This document shows, piece by piece, positions 44,751 to 57,683 of a DNA stretch of 64,000 nt. This DNA is from Adiantum capillus-veneris (lineage: Eukaryota > Streptophyta > Polypodiopsida > Polypodiales > Pteridaceae). Each line of letters begins with the position of its first letter. Positions within the stretch are counted from its first letter, which is position 1. The stretch is taken from the NCBI GenBank assembly GCA_014529385.2, contig CM043969.1:73700676-73764675 (forward strand), in the 5' to 3' direction. The position numbers and the translations under genes are program-made. Below the pieces are notes generated by a model, which searched no databases, had not been told where the DNA came from, and worked only from the letters and a program-made list of their open reading frames with translations.

Positions 44751-47400
44751 CTAGCCTACCTTGTTTAATGGCACTGGCCTAGTATTTAGTTGAGGCATTT
44801 CAAGCACTTTGATGCCTTCCTCGATTTGAGTCATTGGGGTTTTCACTCCAAATTTCTCTAGACATTTATCCACATTAGCCCACATGTTTGGTCTTATTCT
44901 GAGCAACTCGGCTAACATTATTGTACAGGTGACTGGGGTAGATAGAATATGTACTAGCCCCTTTGAATCGATGGCCTTGTTGGGAGACAGTCTCTATGAT
45001 GGGACTGCAACCACATCTGACTTGGTCTCGTACTCTCCCATGTAGGACGGTAGTGTTCTTAGCGAATGGGGTTGACTATCCATAGATTGTACAGATCCTT
45101 TGTCGTCCCAATACGATCGTACGTCTAGATTAATTTGAGATCCAGTCTCAAATTCCTCTATTGGTGGTAGAAACACTCCTCGTTCATCACTAGTCTTGTC
45201 TACTCGTCTTCTTAGGTCATCGGATTCATTGGCCCCTCTGACTTGTTTCCACAATTCGTTAAGACCATCTATCTCTTTACAATCCTCAGGTATAGCTTGG
45301 TGAAATCCCTCGGAAGAGTTATCCGTGGTATTCAGTACTATCCTTGGTTCTAATGCTGGGTCTTTGAGGTTTGGTCTGTGCTCATGACTAGAATCTGGCT
45401 CTTTTAGTTCCTGGTTTGGTGGGATTACTTGTGTAGGCATGACAGGGATCACATCCTCAGGTTTTGCAACTGGTGGTTCTAGTAAAGCTTGGGCTGTTTG
45501 AATCATTTGCTGGCACATTTCAAACCTTTGCTTTTCTAGTTCCGCATAGTGATATGTCATCCACCTGTGTTCTTGGGTTTGGTTGCCAACTATTTCGTTT
45601 GCTCTTGGTTTTCTGACTAGGTGCGTCTGTCTTTGGTCCATCATTTGTCTTTGGACTCGTGTCACTTTCTGTGTTCTTTGTCTATCCTCTTTCTTTTGAG
45701 CTTGTGCTCTCGTAACCACTTGAACTGGTACGACATTTTCATTTTCTGAGCTACTAGGTAGCTGAACAATCCCTAATACATTTGTCGTGATTTTCCTGAT
45801 TTGGTTTGGGTTTTCTGGGGAATCGGGGATCAAGTGAGTGATGCCACACTCAAGACAATAAGCATTTACTTCAGTGATCTCCGTATGAGGACATTGTTTG
45901 ACCAAGTGGTTGTCACGACTTTTGTGACAATCTGTCTCTAGTTGAGGAGATTCTTTTAGCATTTCCTCTTGGCTATAAGCAAGATTTGACCTAGATAAGC
46001 CGCTATTTGCAATGAATTGCAATGTCCTTTCGTCCATTTCATACCTTCTTTCTTTCGACTGAAACCCAGGAGGTGGAGGTTGTACCGGCCTCACCACTCC
46101 ATGTGTTTCTCTCACATTTTGTTGCTCCGAAGGGTAGTACTCACTTTGGTTGCTATACCACATTGTAGCTAGTACTGGCGTTGGTTTATTTGATGCTTCA
46201 ATCATTGGCATGTATCTCATGTCTACCAGCATTCTAGCACCTATCAGCGGAGGTTGTTGTCCTAAGACAAGCTATGGCCTTAAAACTCCTACTGGTCTTG
46301 GCGCATTCCCCGTAATGCATCTAGGTGGAGTAGGTGCTTTTGGAACAGGTTGTACATACCTCTCCCTAGCATTTTCCATGCTATAATAGCACTCTTCCTC
46401 CATATGGTTCGTCCATTCCCTCTCAATTTCACACCACTTCGGCTCTCCCGAATTAGACCTTACAAGAGGAATCAACCTCTTGACCAAGTCGTCGATAAGC
46501 TTTTCTTGATCACTAGGTGCCTTTGGCTTGGCAATGGACTCACTTATCTATGAAATGTGTGAAACACTGTGCTGAGAGGATGTGTCATCTCCTTGACTCT
46601 TTAAGTCCTTTTCTTTGTATGCCTCACAATTATCCACTAGATAAAGAGCTTCTTTGATCAACTCGTTTAGCGTCAAACTCCTTATCATATGCAGATCCTT
46701 CTGAAGGCCCGCATGTCTCATTCCCTGGATAAAGATCAGCATTAGTCATGCTTGCGTAGGTAATTCCGTTCTCGAACAGAGCTTAACATATCTCTTGAGA
46801 CGTAATGATGCTTTGCGTACTGATTCATTCTCTTTCTGTTTGAATCTATGGATTTGCGAGACCGTGTTGTGAGCAATGCCTTTTGGCGAGAATTCTTCAA
46901 TAAACTCCTCAAACAACTCATCTAGGGTCTCAAAATCCCATTTTCCACCGAGTCGAACCATGTAGCTGCATCATCTTCTAGAGTCAATCCAAATCCCGCA
47001 AACTGTGTCGCAAAAATCTGAAACTTCTTCTGCTCTAATCACTCTTCTAAAAGCCGTTACGTGATCTCTCGGATCTTTATCTCGGAGTATTTTCTGTTTA
47101 CCTATTTCTGGACTTGGGATGGTCTAACTCGTCGATTGTCTACAAGTCTAACCAGAGACTCTCCCAATCCTTCTCTCGTTATTGCTCTTGAAGGGAATCC
47201 TGGTGGCTCTCTTCTTGGAATTCCTATAGGAATTCTCGTGTTTGGTGGAGGCATTTGTGGTCCTTCATTGACCAAATATCCACCTTTTTCTAGTACAGTC
47301 TGTGGATTTGTGCTTTCTACAACTCTGTATTCTCGTCCATACTTGTCGACAACTATAGATCTCCATTGATAGTCGACTCCCTATGTGTAGACATATAAGA
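44748..47400 (-). pseudogene. gag polyprotein with several stops
   Basis: Same frame as the downstream protease over most of its length. Capsid-like part: GKWDFETLDELFEEFIEEFS, IHRFKQKENESVRKASLRLK (46960-46750), then FIQGMRHAGLQKDLHMIRSL and downstream helices. A Cys/His-rich stretch near 45860-45900 (CPHTEITEVNAYCLECGITH) may be the nucleocapsid. Stops are TGA near 46743 and TAG near 46545, 46269, 44991 and 44748, each explained by C-to-T. One frameshift lies near 46955; upstream the frame continues as AGFGLTLEDDAATWF and earlier gag sequence up to about 47390. Confidence 0.75.
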
Positions 47401-47699
47401 GCTTGTAATACGTTATCTCTTCTAGGTATGGATTTGAGCACCTATAAAGATTGACCTCATTGTCGTCAATGTATCTATATAGTCCTTCACTCTAATGAAC
47501 AATCATCCAAACTCTCTCAACAAGATGGATCTTTATCAATTGCAAGTTTGGAAGATCCATTGTGGGAGGATATTCCTCTATCGTCGGGATCTCCAAGCTT
47601 GTGTAAGCTGCGTTTGAATCTAGGGTAGAAATGATTTCTGGGCTTAAGAGCTTTTGCTTGGTTCAAGTAGACTTAGTCCACTGTGTTCAAGTGCTTTGG

Positions 47700-49700
47700 T
47701 TAGGGAAAAGTCGAAACTATGTCCAAAATCGCAACCGTTTCGTCACTATTCTCGCAAATTGTCGCTTTTAGACACCCCTAACTTGTGGATGTATTTTGAG
47801 GCCTCAAACGACGTTTTTTTCAAAGTTGACCTAAATGGTTTCCATGGGCATACATTTAGTTCAAGTTTTGCTATAACATCTGTAGAGTCGCTCTCAGGCT
47901 ACGTTTTGATATAAAAAATTTTCCGATCCGATACCGTTTGTGAAAGTTATGGCCAAAATAGTGATATGCAGTTTAGACTGGTCAAAATGAGTCCAAATTC
48001 AATTTTAAAAGAAGATTTGGGATCTCTGTGACACTATGAACACTCCTGTATGGTCAAAAGTACAGTTGGACCCTAAAACTGGCCTAGAGACATCCTACGC
48101 GTAGGATGTCTATATGCTTAGAATTTAAGAAAATTTGGTCCAAAGACAACACAATGGTATGCTCAGAGGTTGATTTGGACCTAAAAATGGCCTTCAGACA
48201 TCCTACGCGTAGGATGTCTTTTTGCTCAGAATGACTTGAAATTTTCACCCCAGCTTCTCCTTGATGTGCTGATCACAATGGTGTGCTCATAAATTGGTTT
48301 GGAGTCCTAAATCAAGCTGAAGACATACTATGCGTAGGATTTCTAACTGCTCAGATTTTGTCCAAACTTGATCCCAAGATTCTCCTATAGCTCAACAACC
48401 CAATGGTATGCTCAAAATTGAATTTGGATGCCAATAGGTCAAGATTTGGGCTGCAAAAGCTTCTAGAGCACTCCAAGAGTAGGATGTCTGACAATTATTG
48501 TCTTTTATTGGTAAATAGGCCAAACAAGGTCCAAATTCACTTTTGAAAAAAGTTCTGGAATCCTTGAGACACTTAGAACCTCCCTATATGGCCAAAGTAG
48601 AATTTTGACCACTTTATGACCCTGGAGACATCCTACGCGTAGGATGTCTTTTTGCTCTGTTTCAGCTCAAACTTGCACTGTAGCTTCCCCTTGATGTGCT
48701 AAGCTCACAGCTATTTTTACTTTTTGATTCTGACACCTATAGGTTGGTCAAATGATCAAGAATCTGTTCCAAAAGCCTGATGTCTGTTCTGATGAATTCC
48801 TAAGTCAAATCAACCCCAAATTAGACCAAATTTGCCTAGGAGGCTTATCTAAGGCTATATGACAGCATGGTATGGTCACATTAGAATTTTGGTTTCAGAA
48901 TTATGCAGTAGACATCCTACGCGTAGGATATCTTTATGCTCAGAAGGAACCCAAACTTGGACCAAAGATCCCCCTAGTCTTTAGCAACCCACTAGTATGC
49001 TTAGATTTGAGTTTGGATCTCAAAAGACCCCAAAACTAGCTATTCTTGCCTTTTTCAGTCAAAAATGCTAAAGTCTGTTCAATCTTCCTTTCACTGACCC
49101 AAATGAGATGAAATTTATCACATGCACTCAATACAACATTTAGAACATGCCTTTGGAGTCATCCTATGGTTTGGTCTCAAAATTAGGCCTTGGACACAAT
49201 TTGGGTAGGATGTCTAGCAATTCTCGTCTTTTGGCTTTGATCTGTCAAAATTTGGTCAAATTTCCACTTTCCAGGTGAAAATAGGGTAGAACCTACCTTT
49301 TAAACACATTGGTAACCTCAGATTTTCAAAAAAGTGCCAGATCACCCTATAGACATCCTACGCGTAGGATGTCTACTAATGAAATTTTTGGCAGAATTCA
49401 TCCACAGGAATCCCCAAGTCTTGAACACTACTTTTCAAGCATTCCTACCAATTTTTATGCAAAATTGTGCTCAGAATCTTAAGTTTCTTGTTTTCGCGTT
49501 TTTGACACTCCGTCTTTGGTCTTTTGGGTATCAAGAGTTGGTCAAAACTCTAGTTTCAATGTATACTTAGGGTAAACCCCCCCTTCTGAACACACTGGAA
49601 CAGTCAGAATTTTCAAATTTGGTCTCTAGAACCCCCTTGAGACATCCTACGCGTAGGATGTCTATGTTTACAGAATTGCAGATTTTCTTCACAGAACCCT
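47700..49700 (-). repeat. Leader array of nine palindromic sites
   Basis: A 24-bp perfect palindrome (AGACATCCTACG plus its inverse) occurs at 48088, 48196, 48626, 49351 and 49640, with one mismatch at 48911, and degenerate at 48321, 48466 and 49192. Flanking sequence (for example TTTGGTCCAAA, GCTCAGA) is partly repeated too, so these are diverged tandem units of 110-440 bp. They lie between primer site and gag, in what should be the RNA leader. Confidence 0.95.
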
Positions 49701-50190
49701 TGCAAATGCTCTTTTATATGCACAACATCAGTCAGTCATACAAAAATATCCACAAAATCTTGTTTAATGTATTTTTACCCTCAAAAGCACACTTTTCCAT
49801 GATTTCAAATGCAATCAAGCACTTTAGCAAATAATTCAGTGCTGAATAGATCTAGATCAGAATCGGATCACTTACCTAAAGCTACTCCTACAAATCATAT
49901 GGGGTTTTGCATCTATGAGTAGAAAAACGCTTCACTGCCACACACGGACTAGTAAACACTTTTATCACCTCACAAATCACTCGACCACCAACAACTACTC
50001 TAATCCATAGATCCTAACTAAACCTATCTAGTTGTCGCAGACCCTCGGCAAGACACACGCTTCTTGGCTGTCCACTTGATCGTGGAATATCCTCTTCCAG
50101 ATCCACTTAAGAAAAATGCTTTCTTTAGCCGAAACTAAATCAAGCAACCATCACACGAGTGTTAGTAGGAAACCTACTTAGGTCCTTGAG

Positions 50191-50208
50191 TCCCCGGGAA
50201 CAGCGCCA
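50191..50208 (-). promoter_or_regulatory. Primer-binding site
   Basis: On the minus strand TGGCGCTGTTCCCGGGGA follows the 5' LTR end by one base. It resembles a tRNA 3' end complement; I cannot name the tRNA. Confidence 0.7.
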
Positions 50209-50209
50209 A

Positions 50210-51166
50210 TGTTGCAGGAGCGACTCACATACCCATGAAGTGCATGCAAACACTACCTAGATCAACATAATTTCAATTGAGGACACAGATGACACGATAG
50301 GCACACAGAGGAAATCTCTTTAGCTTGTGAGGCTGAGACCATCCTACACATAAAACAATCTGGAAGGCCAACTATACCACAATCAAGAACTTCACTGCTC
50401 TCAACTACACCACCTAGCCACATACACACATACGGAAGGTAACTCACCTAATCATGCCAAATTCGTACGAAACTTAAGGAACACCATCCCCTCACTAGGA
50501 TACACCTGTCCCTAAGCTTCTACACTTAAAACTCTCACTCTAAACCCATGTGCGAAAAACGCGTAGGATGACAGAGCAGAATTTTGAAAGTGCCCGAAAC
50601 TGAAATTTATGAGTACCTATGCGTACCTTATGTCACCACGATTCTATAGACTACTAGCACGCAGAAAACAGACATCGTTTGATACACTTACGGCCACAAA
50701 TAGCTCGTAGATGCGTCGGCGTGTGCGCTTTGTCTTGCGTGGAATGCTTGGCGTTGTCGCGTAGCTCTCCTCGAGCCTACAACAATGGTGCAGTCGGATA
50801 TCCAATGTGTTGAGCGAGCCGTTCGTAGCTAGAGGATAAAGCTCACGCTCATTCTCTTTCTCTCTCACACATAGTAGACGGCAGAACTAAAGTTTTGATT
50901 ATGATTAAAGTCTCCTTTTACAAAATGACCTAGGTACCTTATATACTAAGGCTACCTTAGGTTTAACCAAAAATGGGGTTGAAAGGGTGAAATGGCTTTG
51001 TATTTACAATCTGGAAGTGCCATTGCACCCCGGCTTCTGAAACTAGAATAAGTACTCATTACAAATGACGTTTATAGCCATAATCCGCAACATTTCATAA
51101 CTCGCAAAAGATAAGACTTTGGTACGAAACTTGAGTTATGTTGTGTTGTTGATCCAGAGGTCAACA
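50210..51166 (-). repeat. 5' LTR (right copy)
   Basis: 957 bp, direct repeat of 40299-41255, with the ACGCGTAGGATG half-site at 50560-50571. Confidence 0.95.
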
Positions 51167-51171
51167 CTGAT

Positions 51172-52600
51172 TTAATTAAACGTGGCTGTATAGCCATCAT
51201 TTCTTTAATTACTTGAAGTGAAAATTATATCAATTAATTAGAGGTGCTCTTGTGAAAAGATATCTTAAGGATAATCAAACAAGTTCTTCCTAGCCCATCT
51301 GGCCTACCTAAATCATTTCTTTCCTAAAATCTCAAACAAGTGCATGGTGTTTCTTCAAAGATATCCTTTCATTTTTTTATATTCAATGTTAACATATCTA
51401 AAGTACTTATCTACTACGTAACGGATGCAATGTTATAACTTAAAAGTTTTTAGACAAAATTGTTAAGTTCAAAGACTAACGACTTACATGGGATTGATCC
51501 GAGGCTGGGATTTTTTGCAGCACAAGTCCACAAATAATCTCATCAGTAGGAATGCTAAGCGGACATGTCTTGTGGTTGTATGTGGCCTTGTCCCTCTTTG
51601 AAGTGACCTCCTTCTCCACTTGGTAGCTCACACACGTCCTTTTTGGGCCATGTCTTCTATTTTTTTCTAAAAGGATACTGAATCATTAGGTAAAGTATGA
51701 AAACTTGTACAATTTAACATGATAATTTTTACAAATAATTATGTATACATCATATAATCCATTTTCAAATAATCTAAGACTTTTATTGGATTATACTTTT
51801 GTATATAGTAGCTTTTGCTATGATGTTTTTATCATGAGTTTCTAATACCTTATTTTATCTCTAAAATTTATCGCACAATTTTTAATTTAATTTTCTATTT
51901 TTGTCTTTATATCAATTACTTAAAAATAAAGAATACTAATTATAGTAATTACCTTAACTAAATATATGATGGAGATATTTTTATCAAATATTTTCAATTA
52001 TGTGTTTAAACTCCAAGAATTATCATGAGTTAATTCATTAACTTTTATAGCTTCAATAATAATTAATTAATTTTTAATATTACAAAAAAGTAACTCTTAT
52101 CATAGTAACTATCTAAACTAAAAGGTCAATCAAGATATTTTTAATGTAGCTTCCTTTTAGTGTGTTTTATCTTTAAAATATCAAATTAATTTTTTAGTTA
52201 ATATACTAAATTTCTCTTTTAAGACCATATCAGGTATTATGGTAAAAATCTTGCATTATGGGAATCTCTAAATCAAACATATTTATGTAATTTGAGAATT
52301 TTACACTTAAAGTGAAAAAAATGAGGTAATTATATTCACTTATGGGTGGTAGATGTAGATGATAATCCTGTAAATTGTGATGTTGATAAAAAACAAAACT
52401 TAAGAGAATACATAGGGTGGAATTAGAAACACACCATGAATTAATTAAAACAAAAAAGATACAACCACCGATCTTGTTTATAAAATTGACTAGTACAATG
52501 ATAATATAAACTCCCATAAATCTACTCCTCATTTGATCCATATCAAGCTTTTGATTCAAACATGGTTGATGTGCATGGGTCAGCCCTGCTTTCGCTTTTA
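51172..52600. other. AT-rich stretch without gene signal
   Basis: Very AT-rich; no recognisable frame. Confidence 0.5.
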
Positions 52601-55560
52601 GAGCATGCCTTTTAGGAATCTTAATTCTAGAAAATGTCCCTTCTTTGTTTGGCCTCCAAGACCAAACATTTGCATCAACATTTTACCACACCTGCGGGTC
52701 CTTATAGTTTATATCCCAAAAACCCTTCCAACAATTAGTGTAAGCTTGAGAGTTAGTCATACCACTTTTTCTAGCACAAGGTTCCCAATATTGAATCAAA
52801 AGCTTTCTATATTTTGGTGATGTAGGCTCTTTGTCAATATTTGATAAATCCATGGCAAGCCAAACATGATCTATTTCTATGTCACTTGGTAGTAGCATTA
52901 CAAACTCACCCTGTTGCACATCAGTTATGGGTTCAAATTCTTCCCTTGGTCTATCTCATGTCCACAAAAACGATCATTAAACTCTTCCAAGCCTAAGAAT
53001 GATTGTGCCCCTTATTTGGAAATTCATCACGCTGCTTTGTTAGCTGATGATATTCTTTAGTTTTTTGGCCAAAAATATTTATACAACAATGCTTCTAATC
53101 TGATTTCTTTTCCTTGATCACCTTACTCTAGTAATCTATCATTGGTCTACAGTACCTTTGGACACTTGTATCACCTCTTAAATTCTTCCAAAACCTTATG
53201 TAATTCTTTAGTCCTATAATCACTTCCTCATGGTCCTTAACATACTGCACCATCGGTACCAAAGGTGAATTTCCTTGTGGTAACATTGGATTCCCTTTAC
53301 TGTCTATCTTCCCAAGAAAAATCATCACACTCCACTTTGAAACACCTCCATGTTCTTTATATTGCATGATTAATGTTTTTTCTTGCATAAATTACCTAAA
53401 TTGAAGTGTTTTGGAGTGACCAACAAGTATGTTTTGTCCATCAAAAAGGTAGTCATCACAATATTTTTTGAAATCAAGAGCTGGACTTGAAGATGAACTA
53501 GTTCTTAATGTATCCATTAAATGTGGAAAAGTGCAGGTTTGTGTAACTCGTAGCTCTCTAAAAACCTGTTAAACATAGCATCTATGTTCTCATGTGTATA
53601 TCCAACCATTAAAAGTCCTAGCTGGATGGTTTTAAAAACTCTCCTTGCAATAAGCAATGACAAATAAGAAAATAAATATCGGTTTTTCTCCATAACACAA
53701 TTGTCGAGTTGTATCAATAAGCTATTTGGAAACTTGCAAAATGCTGATTACAAATCCTATTTTGCAATTTCAAGTGATCAAACAATGGGCTCTTTTCCAT
53801 CACTCATGTTGTGGTAGAGCATCCCTTGTGTTCAAAGCATGTAATAGTGAAGTAGTGCACCTTGGAAGCCCATTTGTTACCAAATCACCAAGTGGATGCT
53901 TATCCATCCTTTCTAAGTTTGTAAATAGTTAACAATTGAGCCAACTATAAGTTTAGATTAGCTGGCCACAAGCCATTCAAAACAATGTGTCCATAATGAC
54001 CTTCCCCATGTTCATGTCTGATCATGTCAATTAGCACCACCTACTAATTGTAACATGAATCCACACCCTTGGGAACAACATGTAGTCTAAGAATCATTAT
54101 CTTATTTTGATCCATCTTATCATGAATTATGCATACATATTTATATGGTTGAGTTTCAAAAAATGTGTGCCATGCATAAAATGGGATACTCCCGAGGGGT
54201 TCACCTTACATAGTATGTAACCTATCACGTGAGTTCAACAGAAGGGTATTTAAATCCCTTAAAACTTACAGACATAAATTTACATAAGGATATGTTTTTT
54301 ACAAATCTCAAATTTTTTTACAGAATTTAAAAGAAAAGGGTTCATTATATTTCCTAGAAAATTACAGAATAGGGATTGTAGAAAAAGATCTGTTGTGCCA
54401 TCATGTGAACTTCTCTCTCCCTCAAGAGGAGACATCTTTCCTCAAAATTAGGCTTGGATTCCAATCTTGCTTTGATTGAACTACAAATATTTCACTTAGA
54501 GAACTCACTTGTTTTGTTAAGGCAGCATGTGGGTACTCTTTGTTCCAGATTCTACCAAAAGAAGACTGGGAAAGCTTCTTCTCATAAATATTTTGTTCAA
54601 GTGTTGTGTTGATTTCACTTAAAATATCCACTTATTTGTATTTTTATGGAATTACCAGATGAGTCTCCCTTGAGCCATCCAACATCGCTCTGCTTCTATG
54701 TGGCATCTTATTAGAGTTGTTATCCACAATTTCATTGTGCAATTCTCTTGCTAAGCTAGTCTATTGAAGTCCTCTTCTCAATGTACATATGTTTCCATGC
54801 ACATATTGATGCACACCATTCTCAAATTTTTCCTTGTAGAAGAAAAATGATGTCTTTGGTATTCCATGTAGCTCATGCCATGCTTTACAACAAACAATAG
54901 TCCCATTTATCTTAAACTGGTACCGCATCTTCTCATCTTTTTGATAGCATACTAGAGAGAACATCATAAACATAAATTTTTTGTGTCTTCTGAGATTCTC
55001 TCCAAAATTCTTTTCATAACCTCAGCACCATATCATGATCTATATACTGACAACATTTTTGTGCACAACAATCAATACATGAAACCCTTTGAAGTGATTC
55101 AGTTTTGATAATACCAAGAAGCTGATGGTGCTTTTTCTTTTCTCACCCTATTGATGAAAGTGTATCGTCTCTTCCTTGAGTACTAAATTGCATTACCCCC
55201 ATTACTTTTTTGAGCATTGTCTTCATCAAAAGATACACCTTCACATCTAGTATGCATTTCATCAATGGGAACAAAGTGTTGCAATGGCTCCCATCCAACA
55301 TTGTTGTCTATTTGATAGGCTATTTTAGTAATGTAATGCTACCCACTTCAACCACATTCCCATTTCTTTCATTTTCTCTTTCAATGGCCACACCACACAA
55401 TCAAGACCAAGTGGTTTCTGGAATTTGATATAATCATGTGATAATACATATAGAGTGGTTCCCTCATTGAAAATGTACATCATTGTCTCATCCTTTAAAA
55501 GGACCCTTTGATTCTTCCGAGGTTCTCGTATCAATGTTTCAAACTCTGGGCTTGTTGTTG
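52600..55560 (-). pseudogene. Decayed gene of DUF7869-like type
   Basis: Minus-strand pieces in N-to-C order: FKINGTIVCCKAWHELHGIP (54973-54765), then FGRIWNKEYPHAALTKQVSS (54631-54425), then IQLDNCVMEKNRYLFSYLSL and LGLLMVGYTHENIDAMFNRF (53717-53520), a segment at 53388-53130, and IQYWEPCARKSG ... TNCWKGFWDIN near 52690-52800. The QLDNC...NRY and VGHTHxDID pattern is that of DUF7869-type proteins, often found in transposon-like genes of plants and other eukaryotes; the family name is from memory. Pieces are separated by stops and frame changes, and some gaps could be introns. Confidence 0.6.
54186..54260 (+). repeat. Repeat with CCTATCACGTGAGTTCAACA core, left copy
   Basis: The core at 54219-54254 recurs in direct orientation at 56141-56175. 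The outer part (CCCGAGGGGTTCACC) recurs inverted at 56299-56317. It is possibly the end of a 2.1-kb element lying within or beside the decayed gene. Confidence 0.6.
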
Positions 55561-56109
55561 GTACTACATCTGTAGCTTGTTATTGATACTATGTTTTTAG
55601 CTTGTGCATTCACATAATTTTCTTCCTCATCACCATTGTAGCTTTGCAGTGGTCCAAGTAAGTTGTCATTCACTATGGTAGTATTGAGTACAAAATTGTT
55701 CTGATATGATCACATTTTGCCTGAATTTATGAATTGGTGCAAGTAAATTGGCAATCTCTATGGTAGTATTGAGTACAAAACTGTTTTGATACGATCAATT
55801 GCCCGAGTTTATGAATTACATTGCCGGCTTGGCAAAAAATGAATAACTAAGTGGATGATTTTTTGTCGACCCGTCATATTTGGCGTGAGGTTGTTCTTTT
55901 CTTCAACTCTCCCCCCTCTTGGCTTCTTGTCGTCCCCGGAAAGACTTTACTCTTTAAGGAGGGGTTTTCTTTGTTTTTGTTTGTCCACGAGTTGCTGGAA
56001 GGCCAACATCATTTTTTGCACTTGATCCTCCTCCTGTGGCTTGTATATTCTTGTAAGTAGATTCTCTTGTTCATGGAGGGTATAGGTTACAAGTCTTAGT
56101 CAGAGATCT

Positions 56110-56317
56110 TTGCCCGGGGAGGTCACCTAATAAAAATCTAACCTATCACATGAGTTCAACAGAAGGGTATTTAAAGTCTTGAAACTTACATAAATATATA
56201 TACAGAAGGGCGTTATTTTTTCAAATTTGAAAAAAACTTATAGATTTTACAGTTTTACAAACATGTCTTGAACGCACGTGATATGGTAGTTTTACACATA
56301 GTGAACCCCCCGAGGAT
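56110..56317. repeat. Direct and inverted copies of the 54.2-kb repeat
   Basis: A direct copy at 56110-56206 is followed by an inverted copy ending at about 56317 (TATCACGTGCGTTCAA when read on the minus strand). Confidence 0.6.
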
Positions 56318-57565
56318 CTTTGCATATTGGCATGAAAATATTGGAGTCAATTTCAAAATAGCCTTTGTAGAAGGTTTCTTTGAGTTCTACATGTAATGGC
56401 TTGGAAGGAACATAATTTGTGAGAAGAGGCCGAAGATGACCTTCATCATCAGGGGGTATCATTAAGATTGAAGATGAGACATTTGTATCCCTCCAAGAAT
56501 GGAGTCCATCTGACTTTTGAGGCTTCTATATTCTTGAATGTATTGATACATGCTGAGAGCATGATGCAAATCTTTAACATCATTTTACAAGCAATGTTGG
56601 GTTTCCCTCAAACCATACTGAACATTTGTTTGATTTCCTTCCTCATATATACGAGTGAAGGTGCCTCTCTTGGTTTGGGAAAGACCAAGTAATTGAGCCA
56701 TGTAGGGTGAGAGACAAGTAGCTACTCAAAGTCATCCCACCTTCTTCTTTTGATAGTTGTGCAATATATTGGCTCAATCTAAAGGTGGATTGGAGAAAAT
56801 GAAATGACCATTACTGCCTCTTTGATTTCTTCATTGGTCCACTCTGAGAAATCCACATTCTTTTAGCTACCTTGGGCATCATGTAAAGTTTCCAACAATA
56901 GCTCCTTTTTCTTTTTTGTCGTTAGCCATTTGAGTAGTGGGTAAGGAAGTTCTAGCTCAAGAACCTCCTCTTGTAACTGCTCTACAGTGATATATTTTAA
57001 CAAATCTAATATTAACAAATGGTGTTTGTAGAGGAGGTTCCTGGCCACAACTTTGTATTTCACCTTCCAGTGATCCTTCGATAGATCTGTGAGTACTCTA
57101 TGGGTATTTTTTGTGGTTCAGCTAAAGTACCCACATCTACCAAGCCTTCATGCTGCTTATGCTTATGTTCTGTCTCTTCTGCTAAATATGGCAGGTACTC
57201 GGACATGTACACCTTAGTTAGAGCTTAGTATATCAATTTACGACATTAAATTCTGATTCGTATTGCCCGTTTTAGCCTAAAGTCAAAATTTCCTAAGGCT
57301 GTGCGGGGAGGCACCGGGACTCGAGGCTATGCGGGAACCGACCCCTGGGAACTGGGAGCCCAATCTGGCAGCAAGGGAGGGCCCTCACACACAAGAGGGA
57401 CTCGTGGGCTGATCCCCATGCAAGAGAGAGAAAGCTTGTGAGTTATACTATGCAGGTTGGACACTTGGTAAGTGTTCAACTGAACTTGCCATGCATGAGA
57501 GTAGCTCTCAGATGGAAATAGTAAGCAAGGTCGAAATTCATCTTGGGAGAGCCTATTTAAGAGTG
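56318..57565. other. Stretch without recognisable gene
   Basis: Short frames only; no motif I can name on either strand. Confidence 0.5.
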
Positions 57566-57568
57566 TTC

Positions 57569-57627
57569 TCACACACACACACACACACATATATGCTCAC
57601 ACACACACTAAGTACACACACACACTC

Positions 57628-57680
<53 letters not shown>
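57569..57680. repeat. (AC)n microsatellite
   Basis: Interrupted AC repeat, continuous from about 57629 to 57680. Confidence 0.95.

Positions 57681-57683
<3 letters not shown>

Larger units (their letters stand above)
40299..51166 (-). mobile_element. Complete non-autonomous Ty3-type element, gag-protease only
   Basis: Two 957-bp direct repeats (TGTTG...CAACA) bound it, with the 5-bp duplication CTGAT at 40294-40298 and 51167-51171. Transcribed on the minus strand: 5' LTR at the right, primer site, a leader of about 2.8 kb with palindromic repeats, gag-protease, a 1.8-kb 3' region, polypurine tract, 3' LTR. No reverse transcriptase, RNase H or integrase motif is visible anywhere inside. The LTRs differ at roughly 30 or more sites by eye, so it is older than the element at 3.5-13.8 kb. 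Confidence 0.92.

Noticed and set aside
48088-49663. Palindrome array as a CRISPR-like array
   Set aside because: Spacing is irregular, spacers are related to each other, and it lies in the leader of an LTR element in a eukaryote.
55851-56060. Hydrophobic ORF at 55.85 kb as a membrane protein
   Set aside because: No homologous motif, lies in repeat-flanked DNA, and length is within chance.
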